Below, in pieces: positions 37,783-49,660 of a stretch of 64,000 nucleotides of DNA (position 1 is its first letter; every line of letters starts with the position of its first letter). Under the pieces are notes generated by a model. It saw only the letters and a program-made list of their open reading frames with translations. It was not told the DNA's origin and did no database searches. This DNA comes from Mycobacterium sp. Aquia_216 (GTDB lineage: Bacteria; Actinomycetota; Actinomycetes; Mycobacteriales; Mycobacteriaceae), in NCBI RefSeq assembly GCF_026723865.1, contig NZ_CP113529.1, forward strand, positions 3,038,001-3,102,000, read 5' to 3'. Position numbers and translations under genes: made by a program.

Positions 37783-38172
37783 ATGACGGCGCAATCAATG
37801 GCGTACCAGTGGACAATAGGCGTCGGCGCGCAGGCGAAGGCCTTCGGGTTTATGGCGTTGACCGGGGCTTTAGTTGCCACGGCCTCGACGATGGCGGCCC
37901 CCATCCGTGCCGACATCACGGGTAACGCGTTCCTGTCGGCGCTGACCAATGCCGGTATCGCCGTCACGCAGCCCGCCACCGCGCTGGCGCAGGGGCAATC
38001 GGTCTGCCCGATGCTGGTCCAGCCCGGCGGGTCGTTCGATTCGGTCGTCTCGGAGATGGCAACCGGCAGTGGGATGACCGAGAAAAATGCGGGCATCTTC
38101 ACGATCGTCGCGATCGCGACCTTCTGTCCTGCGATGATCGCCCCGTTAATCCCGGACCGGTTCAAGGCGTAG
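37783..38172 (+). CDS. Exported DUF732 protein, positional counterpart of LprJ but without a lipobox Cys
   Basis: A 129-residue protein with a short N-terminal extension, a hydrophobic signal segment (FGFMALTGALVATASTMAA, about 23-41) and likely cleavage near MAAPIRAD. The mature part reads like DUF732: FLSALTNAGI, then GQSVCPMLVQPGG, and ends in IATFCPAMIAP, with the two Cys that usually form a disulfide. It sits between tyrS and the Rv1691-type gene, the place of lprJ in M. tuberculosis. No Cys follows the signal segment, so it would not be lipidated. ATG 37783 is chosen because the region upstream to 37612 looks non-coding. The function is unknown. Confidence 0.72.
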   Translation: MTAQSMAYQWTIGVGAQAKAFGFMALTGALVATASTMAAPIRADITGNAFLSALTNAGIAVTQPATALAQGQSVCPMLVQPGGSFDSVVSEMATGSGMTEKNAGIFTIVAIATFCPAMIAPLIPDRFKA

Positions 38173-38239
38173 CGAGATCCCCAACCGGGTGCCCGTATCC
38201 TCTTCAGGAGGACGCGAGCAATCGAGGTGAACGAGACGC

Positions 38240-39043
38240 GTGGGCGACGACAGGCAGCGTCACAACGGCGAACGACGGCCGCGCTCGACGTCTGGGTGGT
38301 CGGGACCGGGCCGGGCCCGCCCGGCCCAGCCGCGGAACGCTACCGGCGGCGCCGATCGCCCTGCGGACAACGGGCCCGCGATACCGCCCGGGGTGGACGC
38401 CAAACAGCTGTCACCCGAAATCCGCGGTGAGCTGAGCACCTTGGACCGGACCACCGCCGACGCGGTGGCCCGCCACCTGGTCGCCGCGGGTGAACTGATG
38501 GACGAAGACCCGGAAGCCGCGCTGAACCACGCGCGTGCGGCCCGGGCCCGGTCCAGCAGGATCGCCGCCATTCGCGAGGCCGTCGGGATCGCGGCCTACC
38601 GCTGCGGCGATTGGGCCCAGGCACTGTCCGAATTGCGTGCCGCCCGCCGGATGGGCAGCAAGTCCTCGTTGCTTGCTCTGATCGCGGATTGTGAACGCGG
38701 CCTTGGCCGCCCGGAGCGGGCGATCGAACTGTCCCGCGGTGAAGAAGCGGCCCAGCTCAGCGGTGACGACGCCGACGAGCTGCGCATCGTGGTCGCCGGC
38801 GCCCGCGCCGATCTCGGGCAGCTCGAGCAGGCGCTGACCCTGTTGTCCACGCCGCAACTGGACCCGGGCCGCACCGGCTCGATGGCCGCGCGGTTGTTCT
38901 ACGCCTACGCCGACACCCTGCTGGCGCTGGGCCGCAACGACGAAGCGCTGCAATGGTTCTTGCATTCCGCGGCCGCCGACACCGACGGCATCACCGATGC
39001 CGAAGACCGGGTCGGCGAGCTGGGCTCAAGAGACGAAAAGTGA
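38240..39043 (+). CDS. TPR-like protein of unknown function (Rv1691-like)
   Basis: A 267-residue protein. Residues 1-50 are Arg-, Pro- and Gly-rich and probably disordered. From about 58 it is a series of helical pairs with tetratricopeptide-type spacing (ALNHARAARARSSR, GDWAQALSELRAARR, GRPERAIELSRGEE, LGRNDEALQWFLHSA). Such proteins usually act as scaffolds. There is no signal peptide or catalytic motif. The GTG start overlaps no neighbour; the stop overlaps the following phosphatase gene (GTGA), so the two are coupled. The partner is unknown. Confidence 0.8.
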   Translation: MGDDRQRHNGERRPRSTSGWSGPGRARPAQPRNATGGADRPADNGPAIPPGVDAKQLSPEIRGELSTLDRTTADAVARHLVAAGELMDEDPEAALNHARAARARSSRIAAIREAVGIAAYRCGDWAQALSELRAARRMGSKSSLLALIADCERGLGRPERAIELSRGEEAAQLSGDDADELRIVVAGARADLGQLEQALTLLSTPQLDPGRTGSMAARLFYAYADTLLALGRNDEALQWFLHSAAADTDGITDAEDRVGELGSRDEK

Positions 39044-40065
39044 AAAGCATTGCGCAGGAATATGATTGCCTGCTCATCGATCTGGACGGGACGGTGTTCC
39101 GCGGCCACCGTGCCACCGACGGCGCGGTGCAAACGCTCGACGAGGTGCGCAGCCGCAAGCTGTTCGTCACCAACAATGCCTCGCGCAGTGCCGACGAAGT
39201 AGCGGCGCACCTGCGCGACCTGGGCTTCACCGCCAGCAGCGACGACGTCGTCACCAGCGCCCAAAGCGCGGCCCACCTGCTTTCCGGTGAGCTGCCACCG
39301 GATGCGGCTGTGCTGATCGTCGGCACCGACTCACTGGCCAACGAAATCGCCGCCGTCGGACTGCGTCCCGTCCGCAGCTATGACGACAACCCCGTCGCCG
39401 TCGTCCAAGGTCTCTCGATGACGATCGGCTGGCCCGATCTCGCCGAGGCCGCACTGGCCATCCGGGCCGGTGCGTTATGGGTGGCGGCCAACGTCGACCC
39501 CACGCTGCCCACCGAGCGGGGCCTGCTGCCCGGCAACGGATCTCTGGTGGCGGCGCTGCGGGCGGCGACCGGCGCCGAGCCCAGGGTCGCCGGAAAGCCC
39601 GCCCCGACACTGCTCAACGATGCGGTCGCGCGCGGCGACTACCGCGCGCCGTTGGTGATCGGCGACCGGCTCGACACCGATATCGAGGGGGCCAATGCCG
39701 CCAAGTTGCCCAGCTTGATGGTGCTGACCGGGGTGAGCAGCGCGCGAGACGCGGTATATGCCATCCCGGCGCAGCGGCCCACCTACATCGGCCACGACCT
39801 GCGCGCGCTGCAACAGGACAGCGGCCCGCTTGCGGTCGGGCCGCAGCCCGGCTGGGCGGTCGACGTCGGCGATGGTGCCGTTACGGTCAGCGGTGAGGGT
39901 GCGCCGCAAGACGACGGGGACGGGCTCTCGATCGTGCGTGCTGTCGCCAGCGCGGTGTGGGGCGCCGAGTGCTCCGATTTCCAGGGGCAGCCGGCACGCA
40001 TCCGGGCCGCCGACGACCGGGCCCGCGACGCGCTCGAGCGCTGGTCTCTCGTGCATCGGGACTAG
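39040..40065 (+). CDS. HAD-family phosphatase, glycerol-3-phosphate phosphatase type (Rv1692-like)
   Basis: HAD superfamily, NagD-like with a C2 cap, 341 residues. Motif I is LLIDLDGTVF, with the nucleophile Asp14 and acid/base Asp16. Motif II is FVTNNAS, then GKPAPTL with the motif III Lys, and motif IV is VIGDRLDTDIEGA. A C-terminal extension of about 80 residues follows the core. M. tuberculosis Rv1692 is described as a glycerol-3-phosphate phosphatase involved in recycling lipid head groups. GTG 39040 overlaps the upstream stop; the longer frame from 38953 lies inside the TPR gene. Confidence 0.85.
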   Translation: MKSIAQEYDCLLIDLDGTVFRGHRATDGAVQTLDEVRSRKLFVTNNASRSADEVAAHLRDLGFTASSDDVVTSAQSAAHLLSGELPPDAAVLIVGTDSLANEIAAVGLRPVRSYDDNPVAVVQGLSMTIGWPDLAEAALAIRAGALWVAANVDPTLPTERGLLPGNGSLVAALRAATGAEPRVAGKPAPTLLNDAVARGDYRAPLVIGDRLDTDIEGANAAKLPSLMVLTGVSSARDAVYAIPAQRPTYIGHDLRALQQDSGPLAVGPQPGWAVDVGDGAVTVSGEGAPQDDGDGLSIVRAVASAVWGAECSDFQGQPARIRAADDRARDALERWSLVHRD

Positions 40066-40088
40066 CGGATGACTACCGTGGAACCGCA

Positions 40089-40274
40089 ATGAATATCGAT
40101 CCTGATCAGATTCGCGCCGATATCGACGCCCTGCTGGCGCAGCTGCCCGACCTGGCCGACCCGGAAAGCGGGGAGAACGGGCCGTCACTTGCCGAGCTGG
40201 AGGACATCGCACGTCGGCTTTCCGAGGCGCATGACGTGCTGCTGGCTGCGCTGGAATCGGCGGAGAAGGGCTGA
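40089..40274 (+). CDS. Small conserved acidic protein (Rv1693-like)
   Basis: A 61-residue acidic protein (MNIDPDQIRADIDALLAQLP, ending LAALESAEKG), predicted to be nearly all helical, perhaps a coiled coil. It has no motif with a known function. Its position between the phosphatase and tlyA is the same as in M. tuberculosis, which is the main reason to treat it as real. tlyA starts 8 bp after its stop. Confidence 0.72.
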   Translation: MNIDPDQIRADIDALLAQLPDLADPESGENGPSLAELEDIARRLSEAHDVLLAALESAEKG

Positions 40275-40282
40275 GTGCGGGC

Positions 40283-41092
40283 ATGGCACGACATGCCCGC
40301 GTCGACGCCGAGCTGGTGCGGCGCGGCCTCGCGCGATCCCGCCAGCAGGCCGTCGAGTTGATCGGCGCCGGGAAGGTCAGCATCGACGGCATGCCCGCGG
40401 TCAAACCCGGCACCGCCGTGGCCGTCACCGCGGCCCTAACCGTCGCCGACGACGGGGAACGCCGGTGGGTGTCGCGTGGGGCACACAAGCTGCTCGGTGC
40501 GCTCGGCGCCTTCGAGATCCCGGTCGCGGGACGCCGCTGCCTGGACGCCGGCGCGTCGACGGGCGGCTTCACCGAAGTCCTGCTGGATCGCGGGGCCGCC
40601 GAAGTAGTGGCCGCCGACGTGGGGTACGGTCAGCTGGCTTGGTCGCTGCGCTCCGACCCACGGGTGCGCGTCGTCGAGCGGACCAACGTCCGCGACCTGT
40701 CGCCCGAGGCGATCGGCGGCCGGGTCGACCTGGTGGTGGCTGACCTGTCGTTTATCTCCCTGTCGACCGTGTTGCCCGCGCTGGCTGGTTGCGCGTGGCC
40801 CGGCGCGGATATCGTTCCCATGGTGAAGCCGCAGTTTGAGGTGGGGAAGGGCCAAGTCGGTGCGGGCGGGGTCGTCCAGGACCCGGGATTGCGTGCCGAC
40901 TCGGTGCTGTCCGTCGCGAGACGTGCCGCAGGGCTGGGCTGGCACACCGTCGACGTCACCGCCAGTCCACTGCCGGGACCGTCGGGCAACGTCGAGTACT
41001 TCCTGTGGCTGCGCGCCGATACCGACCGGGGGTTGACGGCCGGCGGGCTGGTAGATGCGGTGCACCGCGCGGTGGGTGAGGGTCCGCAATGA
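40283..41092 (+). CDS. tlyA: TlyA rRNA 2'-O-methyltransferase (16S/23S)
   Basis: Methylates the ribose 2'-O of C1409 in 16S and C1920 in 23S rRNA; loss in M. tuberculosis gives capreomycin resistance. The 269-residue protein has an N-terminal S4-type RNA-binding domain (about 1-58) and the R-x-W-V linker (RRWV, 60-63), known to be needed for cofactor binding. The Rossmann methyltransferase fold follows, with the SAM loop [16 protein letters not shown] near 86-100. ADLSFISL and KPQFEVGKG match the FtsJ-type core. The stop overlaps the nadK start (ATGA). Confidence 0.94.
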   Translation: MARHARVDAELVRRGLARSRQQAVELIGAGKVSIDGMPAVKPGTAVAVTAALTVADDGERRWVSRGAHKLLGALGAFEIPVAGRRCLDAGASTGGFTEVLLDRGAAEVVAADVGYGQLAWSLRSDPRVRVVERTNVRDLSPEAIGGRVDLVVADLSFISLSTVLPALAGCAWPGADIVPMVKPQFEVGKGQVGAGGVVQDPGLRADSVLSVARRAAGLGWHTVDVTASPLPGPSGNVEYFLWLRADTDRGLTAGGLVDAVHRAVGEGPQ

Positions 41093-42012
41093 CGGCCAAA
41101 CGTACCGTCCTGCTGGTCGTGCACACCGGACGCGAAGAAGCCACCGAGACCGCTCGGCGTGTGCAGAAAGTGTTGAGCGACAACGGCGTCGGGCTTCGCG
41201 TGTTGTCCGCCGAGGCGGTCGATCGCGGGTCGCTGCACTTGTCTCCCGACGACGTGCGGGCGATGGGCGTCGAAATACAGGTGGTCGACGCCGAGCCCAG
41301 TGCGGCGGAAGGCTGCGAGCTGGTGCTGGCGCTCGGCGGCGACGGCACCTTCCTGCGCGCGGCCGAACTCGCCCGCAATGCCGGCATTCCGGTGCTGGGC
41401 ATCAACCTGGGCCGCATCGGCTTTCTGGCCGAGGCCGAGGCGGAGGCCATCGACACGGTGCTGGAACATGTGGTCGCGCAGGACTACCGGGTAGAGGAGC
41501 GCCTGACCCTCGATATCGCGGTGCGCCACCGCGGGGAGGTCATCGATCAGGGGTGGGCGCTCAACGAGGCCAGCCTGGAAAAGGGCCCGCGGCTGGGCGT
41601 GCTTGGAGTGGTCGTCGAAATCGAGGGACGACCGGTGTCGACCTTCGGCTGCGACGGAATATTGGTGTCGACGCCGACCGGCTCGACCGCCTATGCGTTC
41701 TCCGCCGGTGGCCCGGTGCTATGGCCGGACCTCGAAGCAATCCTGGTGGTGCCCAACAACGCTCATGCGCTGTTCGGCCGGCCGATGGTCACCAGCCCGG
41801 ATGCCACCATCGCGATCGAGATCGAGGCGAGTGGCAACGACGCCCTGGTGTTCTGCGACGGCCGCCGCGAGATGGTGCTACCCGCCGGCGGACGGCTCGA
41901 GGTGAAACGCTGTGGCACCGCGGTCAAATGGGCACGCCTGGACAGCGCACCGTTCACCGACCGGCTGGTGCGCAAGTTCCGGTTGCCCGTGACCGGTTGG
42001 CGCGGAAAGTAA
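41089..42012 (+). CDS. nadK: NAD kinase
   Basis: Phosphorylates NAD to NADP with ATP or polyphosphate (ppnK). The 307-residue protein has the diagnostic GGDGT motif at 83-87, the NE motif in [11 protein letters not shown] near residue 160, and the glycine-rich segment [19 protein letters not shown] 41089 overlaps the tlyA stop. recN begins 24 bp downstream. This is the same tlyA-nadK-recN order as in other mycobacteria. Confidence 0.95.
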   Translation: MTAKRTVLLVVHTGREEATETARRVQKVLSDNGVGLRVLSAEAVDRGSLHLSPDDVRAMGVEIQVVDAEPSAAEGCELVLALGGDGTFLRAAELARNAGIPVLGINLGRIGFLAEAEAEAIDTVLEHVVAQDYRVEERLTLDIAVRHRGEVIDQGWALNEASLEKGPRLGVLGVVVEIEGRPVSTFGCDGILVSTPTGSTAYAFSAGGPVLWPDLEAILVVPNNAHALFGRPMVTSPDATIAIEIEASGNDALVFCDGRREMVLPAGGRLEVKRCGTAVKWARLDSAPFTDRLVRKFRLPVTGWRGK

Positions 42013-42036
42013 CGGCGCTGCAGCGGTGCTGACGCA

Positions 42037-43791
42037 ATGCTGACCGAAATCCGCATCGAGTCGTTGGGTGCGATCAGCTCTGCCGTCGGGGAGTTCGACC
42101 GCGGCCTGACCGTGCTGACCGGCGAGACCGGCACCGGCAAGACCATGGTGGTGACGGGCCTGCACCTGCTCGGCGGTGCCCGCGCCGACGCGAATCGGGT
42201 GCGCTCGGGAGCCGAACGCGCGGTTGTCGAAGGTCGTTTCACCACAACCGATCTCGACGACGCGGCAATCGCGCAGCTGGATGAGATGCTGGACGCGTCG
42301 GGCGGGGAGCGTGACGAGGACGGTAGCGTGATCGCGCTGCGCTCGGTCAGCCGTGACGGACCGTCGCGTGCCTACCTCGGGGGCCGCAGCGTCCCCGCAA
42401 AGTCGTTGGGCGACTTCACGACCGAGTTGCTCACCTTGCACGGGCAGAACGACCAGCTGCGGCTGATGCGACCCGAGGAACAACGCGGCGCGCTGGACCG
42501 GTTCGCGAAGGCCGGCCCCGCGCTCGAGCGCTACCGCAAACTGCGCGACGCCTGGTTGTCGGCGCAGCGCGACCTGTTCGACCGCCGCAACCGCATGCGC
42601 GAACTCACCCTGGAGGCCGACCGGCTGACCTTCGCGCTCAACGAGATCGATGCCGTGGAGCCGCAACCCGGTGAGGATGATGCCCTGATCGCCGACGTGG
42701 TGCGGCTCTCCGAACTGGACACGCTGCGCGAAGCCGCGGCCGCCGCCCGTGCCGCGCTGTCGACCGAGGACCTTTCGGGCGGCAGCGCCGCCGACAGCCT
42801 GGGGCGGGCGAGGGCCGCACTGGAATCCACCGATGACGCCAAGCTGCAGGCGTTTGCCGGCCAGGTCAGCGAAGCGCTGACCGTCGTCATCGACGTGGCC
42901 CAAGAGCTCGGCGGCTACTTGGACGAGTTGCCGGTCGATGCCAGCGCGCTGGAGTCCAAGTTGTCCCGGCAAGCCGAGCTGCGCACGCTGACCCGCAAGT
43001 ACGCCGCGGATGTCGACGGGGTGCTGCGGTGGGCGGCCGAATCGCGCGACCGGTTGGCCGCACTCGACGTCTCCGAGGAGGGGCTGGCGGCGCTGGAACG
43101 CCGCGCCGACCAGCTTGCCGCTGAATTATCGGACGCCGCAGTCGATCTCAGCAAGTGTCGCCGCAAGGCGGCCAAGCGGCTGGCCAAAGAGGTGACCGCG
43201 GAGCTGTCCGGGCTGGCGATGGCCGATGCCGAATTCACCATCGAGGTGCGCACCGACGTCGCGGCCGACAAGGATGATGCGGCCGTACTCACGCTGCCCT
43301 CCGGCGAGCTGGCGCGGGCCGGCAGCGATGGCGTCGACCAGGTTGAGTTCGGCTTCGCCGCGCACCGCGGCATGACGGTGCTGCCGCTGGCCAAGAGCGC
43401 ATCCGGTGGCGAGCTGTCCCGGGTGATGCTCGCCCTGGAAGTGGTGCTAGCCGGGTCGCGCAATATTTCAAAGGGCACCACGATGGTGTTCGACGAGGTC
43501 GACGCGGGTGTCGGCGGCCGGGCCGCCGTCCAGATCGGCCGGCGACTCGCGCGGTTGGCGCGCACCCACCAGGTCATCGTGGTCACTCACTTGCCGCAGG
43601 TCGCGGCGTACGCCGACGTGCACCTGGTGGTGCATCCGGCCGGGCCGCGGGGGACCAGTGTGGTGCGCCGGGTCGTGAACGACGAGCGGGTCGCCGAGCT
43701 GGCGCGGATGCTGGCCGGGTTGGGCGAATCCGACAGCGGCCGGGCCCACGCCCGGGAACTGCTCGACGGCGCCCAGAATGATGCGATCTAG
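42037..43791 (+). CDS. recN: DNA repair protein RecN
   Basis: An SMC-like ATPase that helps bring broken DNA ends together in recombination repair. The N-terminal Walker A GETGTGKT is at residues 29-36. The middle (about 160-370) is an antiparallel coiled coil rich in Arg, Glu and Leu. The C-terminal half holds the signature SGGELSRVMLALE and Walker B TMVFDEVDAGVGG. The 584 residues are close to the family length. No SOS box was identified in the short upstream gap. Confidence 0.94.
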   Translation: MLTEIRIESLGAISSAVGEFDRGLTVLTGETGTGKTMVVTGLHLLGGARADANRVRSGAERAVVEGRFTTTDLDDAAIAQLDEMLDASGGERDEDGSVIALRSVSRDGPSRAYLGGRSVPAKSLGDFTTELLTLHGQNDQLRLMRPEEQRGALDRFAKAGPALERYRKLRDAWLSAQRDLFDRRNRMRELTLEADRLTFALNEIDAVEPQPGEDDALIADVVRLSELDTLREAAAAARAALSTEDLSGGSAADSLGRARAALESTDDAKLQAFAGQVSEALTVVIDVAQELGGYLDELPVDASALESKLSRQAELRTLTRKYAADVDGVLRWAAESRDRLAALDVSEEGLAALERRADQLAAELSDAAVDLSKCRRKAAKRLAKEVTAELSGLAMADAEFTIEVRTDVAADKDDAAVLTLPSGELARAGSDGVDQVEFGFAAHRGMTVLPLAKSASGGELSRVMLALEVVLAGSRNISKGTTMVFDEVDAGVGGRAAVQIGRRLARLARTHQVIVVTHLPQVAAYADVHLVVHPAGPRGTSVVRRVVNDERVAELARMLAGLGESDSGRAHARELLDGAQNDAI

Positions 43792-43927
43792 CGGTCGACA
43801 CCCTGCGAGCGTCGGCCGAGACCATACCGGGATCCACCTGTTACGGATGTGACTCTAGGTAACTTCTGGGGCTGATGTTACGGCGCGCCTCCACGCCTGA
43901 GCCGCGCCCGGCGGACAGAATCCCCAC

Positions 43928-45109
43928 ATGAAGATGTCAGGGCTGCTTACACGTAATGCCTCCCGGCCGGGTCTGACCGGCACCGCTCGGGTGGACCGGA
44001 ACATCGACCGCCTGCTGCGCAGGGTCTGCCCCGGTGACATCGTGGTGCTCGACGTCCTTGACCTGGATCGCATCACCGCCGAGGCGCTGGTGGAAGCCGA
44101 CATCGCCGCCGTCGTCAATGCATCGCCGTCGGTCTCCGGCCGTTACCCGAACATGGGGCCGGAGGTGTTGGTCAACAACGGCGTGACCCTGATCGACGAG
44201 ACCGGACCGGACATCTTCAAGAAGATCAAGGACGGCTCCAAGATTCGCCTGTATGAAGGCGGGGTGTACGCAGGCGAACGGCGACTGGTCCGCGGCACCG
44301 AGCGCACCGACCATGACATTGCCGACCTGATGCGCGAGGCCAAGAGCGGGCTGGCCGCCCACCTGGAGGCGTTCGCCGGCAACACCATTGAGTTCATCAA
44401 GAGTGAGAGCCCGCTCTTGATCGACGGAATCGGCATCCCCGACATCGACCTGGACCTGCGCCGCCGGCATGTGGTGATCGTCGCCGACGAGGACAGCGCC
44501 GCCGATGATCTGCGCTCGCTGAAACCGTTCATCAAGGAGTATCAGCCGGTGCTGATCGGTGTGGGCAGCGGCGCGGATGTGCTGCGCAAGGCGGGTTATC
44601 GCCCGCAGCTCATCGTCGGCGACCCGGAGCAGATCAGCACCGAAGCCCTCAAGTGCGGCGCGCACGTGGTGCTGCCGGCAGACGCCGACGGCCACGCACC
44701 GGGCCTGGAGCGGATCCAGGACCTCGGCGTCGGGGCGATGACGTTCCCGGCCGCGGGTTCGGCCGTCGATCTGGCCCTACTGCTGGCCGACCACCACGGC
44801 GCGGCGCTGCTGGTGACGGCCGGTCACACCGCCAACATCGAGACCTTCTTCGACCGGACGCGCACCCAGAGCAACCCGTCGACGTTCCTCACCAGGCTGC
44901 GGGTCGGCGAGAAGGTGGTCGACGCCAAGGCGGTCGCCACCCTGTACCGCAACCACATCTCGGGCGGCGCCGTCGCGCTGCTGGCGCTGACGATGCTGAT
45001 CGCCGTCATCGTCGCGCTGTGGGTGTCGCGCACCGACGGCGTGGTGCTGCACTGGGTCACCGACTACTGGAACCACTTCTCGCTCTGGATTCAGCACCTG
45101 GTCACGTAG
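43928..45109 (+). CDS. steA: SteA-like septation protein (Rv1697)
   Basis: A 393-residue protein with a soluble cytoplasmic part and one C-terminal transmembrane helix (VALLALTMLIAVIVALWV, about 351-368). The soluble part matches the thiamine-pyrophosphokinase-like fold (LIVGDPEQIST and neighbouring Asp motifs). Corynebacterial SteA works with SteB, the homolog of the next gene, in septal peptidoglycan cleavage through RipA. ATG 43928 begins MKMSGLLTRNASRPG. The 136-bp upstream gap holds GTTAC/GTAAC inverted repeats around 43851-43882 that could be regulatory. Confidence 0.87.
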   Translation: MKMSGLLTRNASRPGLTGTARVDRNIDRLLRRVCPGDIVVLDVLDLDRITAEALVEADIAAVVNASPSVSGRYPNMGPEVLVNNGVTLIDETGPDIFKKIKDGSKIRLYEGGVYAGERRLVRGTERTDHDIADLMREAKSGLAAHLEAFAGNTIEFIKSESPLLIDGIGIPDIDLDLRRRHVVIVADEDSAADDLRSLKPFIKEYQPVLIGVGSGADVLRKAGYRPQLIVGDPEQISTEALKCGAHVVLPADADGHAPGLERIQDLGVGAMTFPAAGSAVDLALLLADHHGAALLVTAGHTANIETFFDRTRTQSNPSTFLTRLRVGEKVVDAKAVATLYRNHISGGAVALLALTMLIAVIVALWVSRTDGVVLHWVTDYWNHFSLWIQHLVT

Positions 45110-45137
45110 TCATTCGGGGTTCTAAGGACGTGCGCAC

Positions 45138-46091
45138 ATGATCTCGTTACGCCAACATGCCTTCTCGCTGGCCGCGGTGTTCCTCGCGTTGGCCGTCGGC
45201 GTCGTGCTGGGCTCGGGCTTCTTGTCCGACACCCTGCTGTCCAGCCTGCGGGACGAGAAGCGGGACCTGTACTCGCAGATCAACGGGCTCAACGACCAGA
45301 AGAACGTGCTGAACGAAAAGCTGAGCGCGGCAAACAATTTCGACAACCAGCTGGTCGGCCGGATCGTGCACGACGCGCTGGCCGGCAAATCCGTCATCGT
45401 CTTCCGTACCCCGGATGCCAAGGACGACGACGTCGCGGCGGTTTCGAAGCTCGTCGGCCAGGCCGGAGGGAGCGTGACCGGGACGGTGTCGCTGACCCAA
45501 GAGTTCGTCGACGCCAACTCCGCGGAGAAACTGCGGACCGTGGTGAACTCGTCCGTGCTGCCCGCCGGTCAGCAGCTGAGCACCAAACTCGTCGACCAAG
45601 GGTCGCAGGCCGGCGACCTGTTGGGCATCGCGCTGCTGATCAACGCCAACCCGGCGGTCCCCGCCGTCCCAGAAATCACCGATACACAGCGCGACACCGT
45701 GCTGGCGGCGCTGCGCGACACCGGATTCGTCACGTATCAGCCCAGCGACCACATGGGAGCGGCCAACGCCGCCCTGATCGTCACCGGCGGCGCGCTACCC
45801 CAGGATGCCGGCAATCAGGGAGTCAGCGTCGCCCGCTTCTCCGCGGCGCTGGTGCCACACGGCTCGGGCACGCTGCTGGCCGGGCGGGACGGTTCGGCGA
45901 CCGGTGGTGCCGCGGTCGCGGTCGCCCGCGCCGACGCCGCCATCAACTCCGCGATCAGCACCGTCGACGACGTCGATGCCGCGCCCGGGCGAATCACCGC
46001 GATCCTCGGCCTGCATGACCTGCTCAATGGCGGGCACATCGGGCAGTACGGCACCGGCCACGGGGCCACATCGATCACCGTTCCTCAGTAG
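45138..46091 (+). CDS. mctB: MctB/SteB-like envelope protein (Rv1698)
   Basis: A 317-residue protein with an N-terminal membrane anchor or signal (HAFSLAAVFLALAVGVVLGSGF, after the first few residues). A coiled-coil segment follows (DEKRDLYSQINGLNDQKNVL, about 38-57), then a large extracytoplasmic domain. M. tuberculosis Rv1698 is named MctB for a role in copper tolerance. Its corynebacterial homolog SteB acts with SteA in septation. Both roles are family knowledge; the sequence shows only topology and coiled coil. It follows steA by 28 bp and is probably co-transcribed with it. Confidence 0.87.
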   Translation: MISLRQHAFSLAAVFLALAVGVVLGSGFLSDTLLSSLRDEKRDLYSQINGLNDQKNVLNEKLSAANNFDNQLVGRIVHDALAGKSVIVFRTPDAKDDDVAAVSKLVGQAGGSVTGTVSLTQEFVDANSAEKLRTVVNSSVLPAGQQLSTKLVDQGSQAGDLLGIALLINANPAVPAVPEITDTQRDTVLAALRDTGFVTYQPSDHMGAANAALIVTGGALPQDAGNQGVSVARFSAALVPHGSGTLLAGRDGSATGGAAVAVARADAAINSAISTVDDVDAAPGRITAILGLHDLLNGGHIGQYGTGHGATSITVPQ

Positions 46092-46189
46092 CGAATCGGT
46101 CGCCGGCTGTCTCGTTGCCGGGCGTGTTAGCCGCGGCTCGGGGTCGCTGGTGTTAGGGTGGGTTTCCGTGGGTCGGCAGGCCCAGCTAA

Positions 46190-48613
<2,424 letters not shown>

Positions 48614-48617
<4 letters not shown>

Positions 48618-49558
48618 CGACTGCGCTCACGCTCGAGACACAAATGCAGGGCTATCTTGACCACCTGACCATCGAGCGGGGAGTAGCGGCCAACACGCTG
48701 AGCTCGTATCGGCGCGACCTGCGCCGCTATTCGAAGCACTTGGAAGACCGAGGGATTCACGATCTGGCCAAGGTCGGTGAAGACGACGTCAGCGAATTCC
48801 TGGTGGCGTTGCGGCGCGGCGATCCCGACTCCGGGGCGGTCGGCCTCTCGGCGGTGTCGGCGGCGCGGGCGCTGATCGCGGTGCGCGGGCTGCATCGGTT
48901 CGCCGCCGCCGAGGGCCTGGCCGAACTGGATGTGGCGCGCGCGGTGCGGCCGCCGACGCCGGGCCGTCGGCTCCCCAAAAGCCTGACCCTAGACCAGGTA
49001 TTGGCATTGCTGGAAGGCGCAGGCGGTGAGAGCCCCTCCGATGGTCCACTGACGCTGCGCAACCGGGCGCTGCTGGAACTGTTGTACTCCACCGGATCAC
49101 GCATCTCCGAAGCCGTCGGCCTCGACGTCGACGACATCGATACCCAGGCCAGGTCGGTGCTGCTGCGTGGCAAGGGCGGCAAACAGCGGCTGGTCCCGAT
49201 CGGGCGTCCGGCCGTGCAGGCGCTGGATTCCTACCTGGTGCGCGGACGCTCGGAGCTGGTTCGCCGGGGCCGCGGAACGGCGGCGATCTTCCTCAACGCC
49301 CGCGGCGGACGGTTGTCGCGGCAAAGCGCGTGGCAGGTGCTGCAGGACGCCGCCGAGCGCGCCGGGATCACCTCGGGGGTGTCGCCGCACATGCTGCGGC
49401 ACTCGTTCGCCACCCACCTCCTGGAGGGCGGTGCCGACGTGCGGGTCGTGCAAGAGCTGCTCGGCCATGCTTCGGTGACGACCACACAGATTTACACACT
49501 GGTCACGGTGCACGCGTTGCGCGAAGTGTGGGCCGGCGCCCACCCGCGGGCACAGTAA
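48614..49558 (+). CDS. xerD: Site-specific tyrosine recombinase XerD
   Basis: With XerC it resolves chromosome dimers at dif. The N-terminal SAM-like domain (1-105) begins [15 protein letters not shown]. The C-terminal catalytic domain has the full set: Arg163 (STGSRISE), Lys187 (GKGGK), His259 and Arg262 (HMLRH), His285 (LLGHAS) and Tyr294 (TQIYT). At 314 residues it has normal length. ATG 48614 overlaps the NUDIX stop. It is a housekeeping recombinase with conserved synteny, not a phage integrase. Confidence 0.93.
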
Positions 49559-49660
49559 CCTTCTGCGCTCAACCCTTCTGCGCCGACATCGACGGTAGCG
49601 GGACGACACGCCGCAGCGCATCACGCTGGCGTCGATCTCGGCGATACCAGCCGCGCGGTT

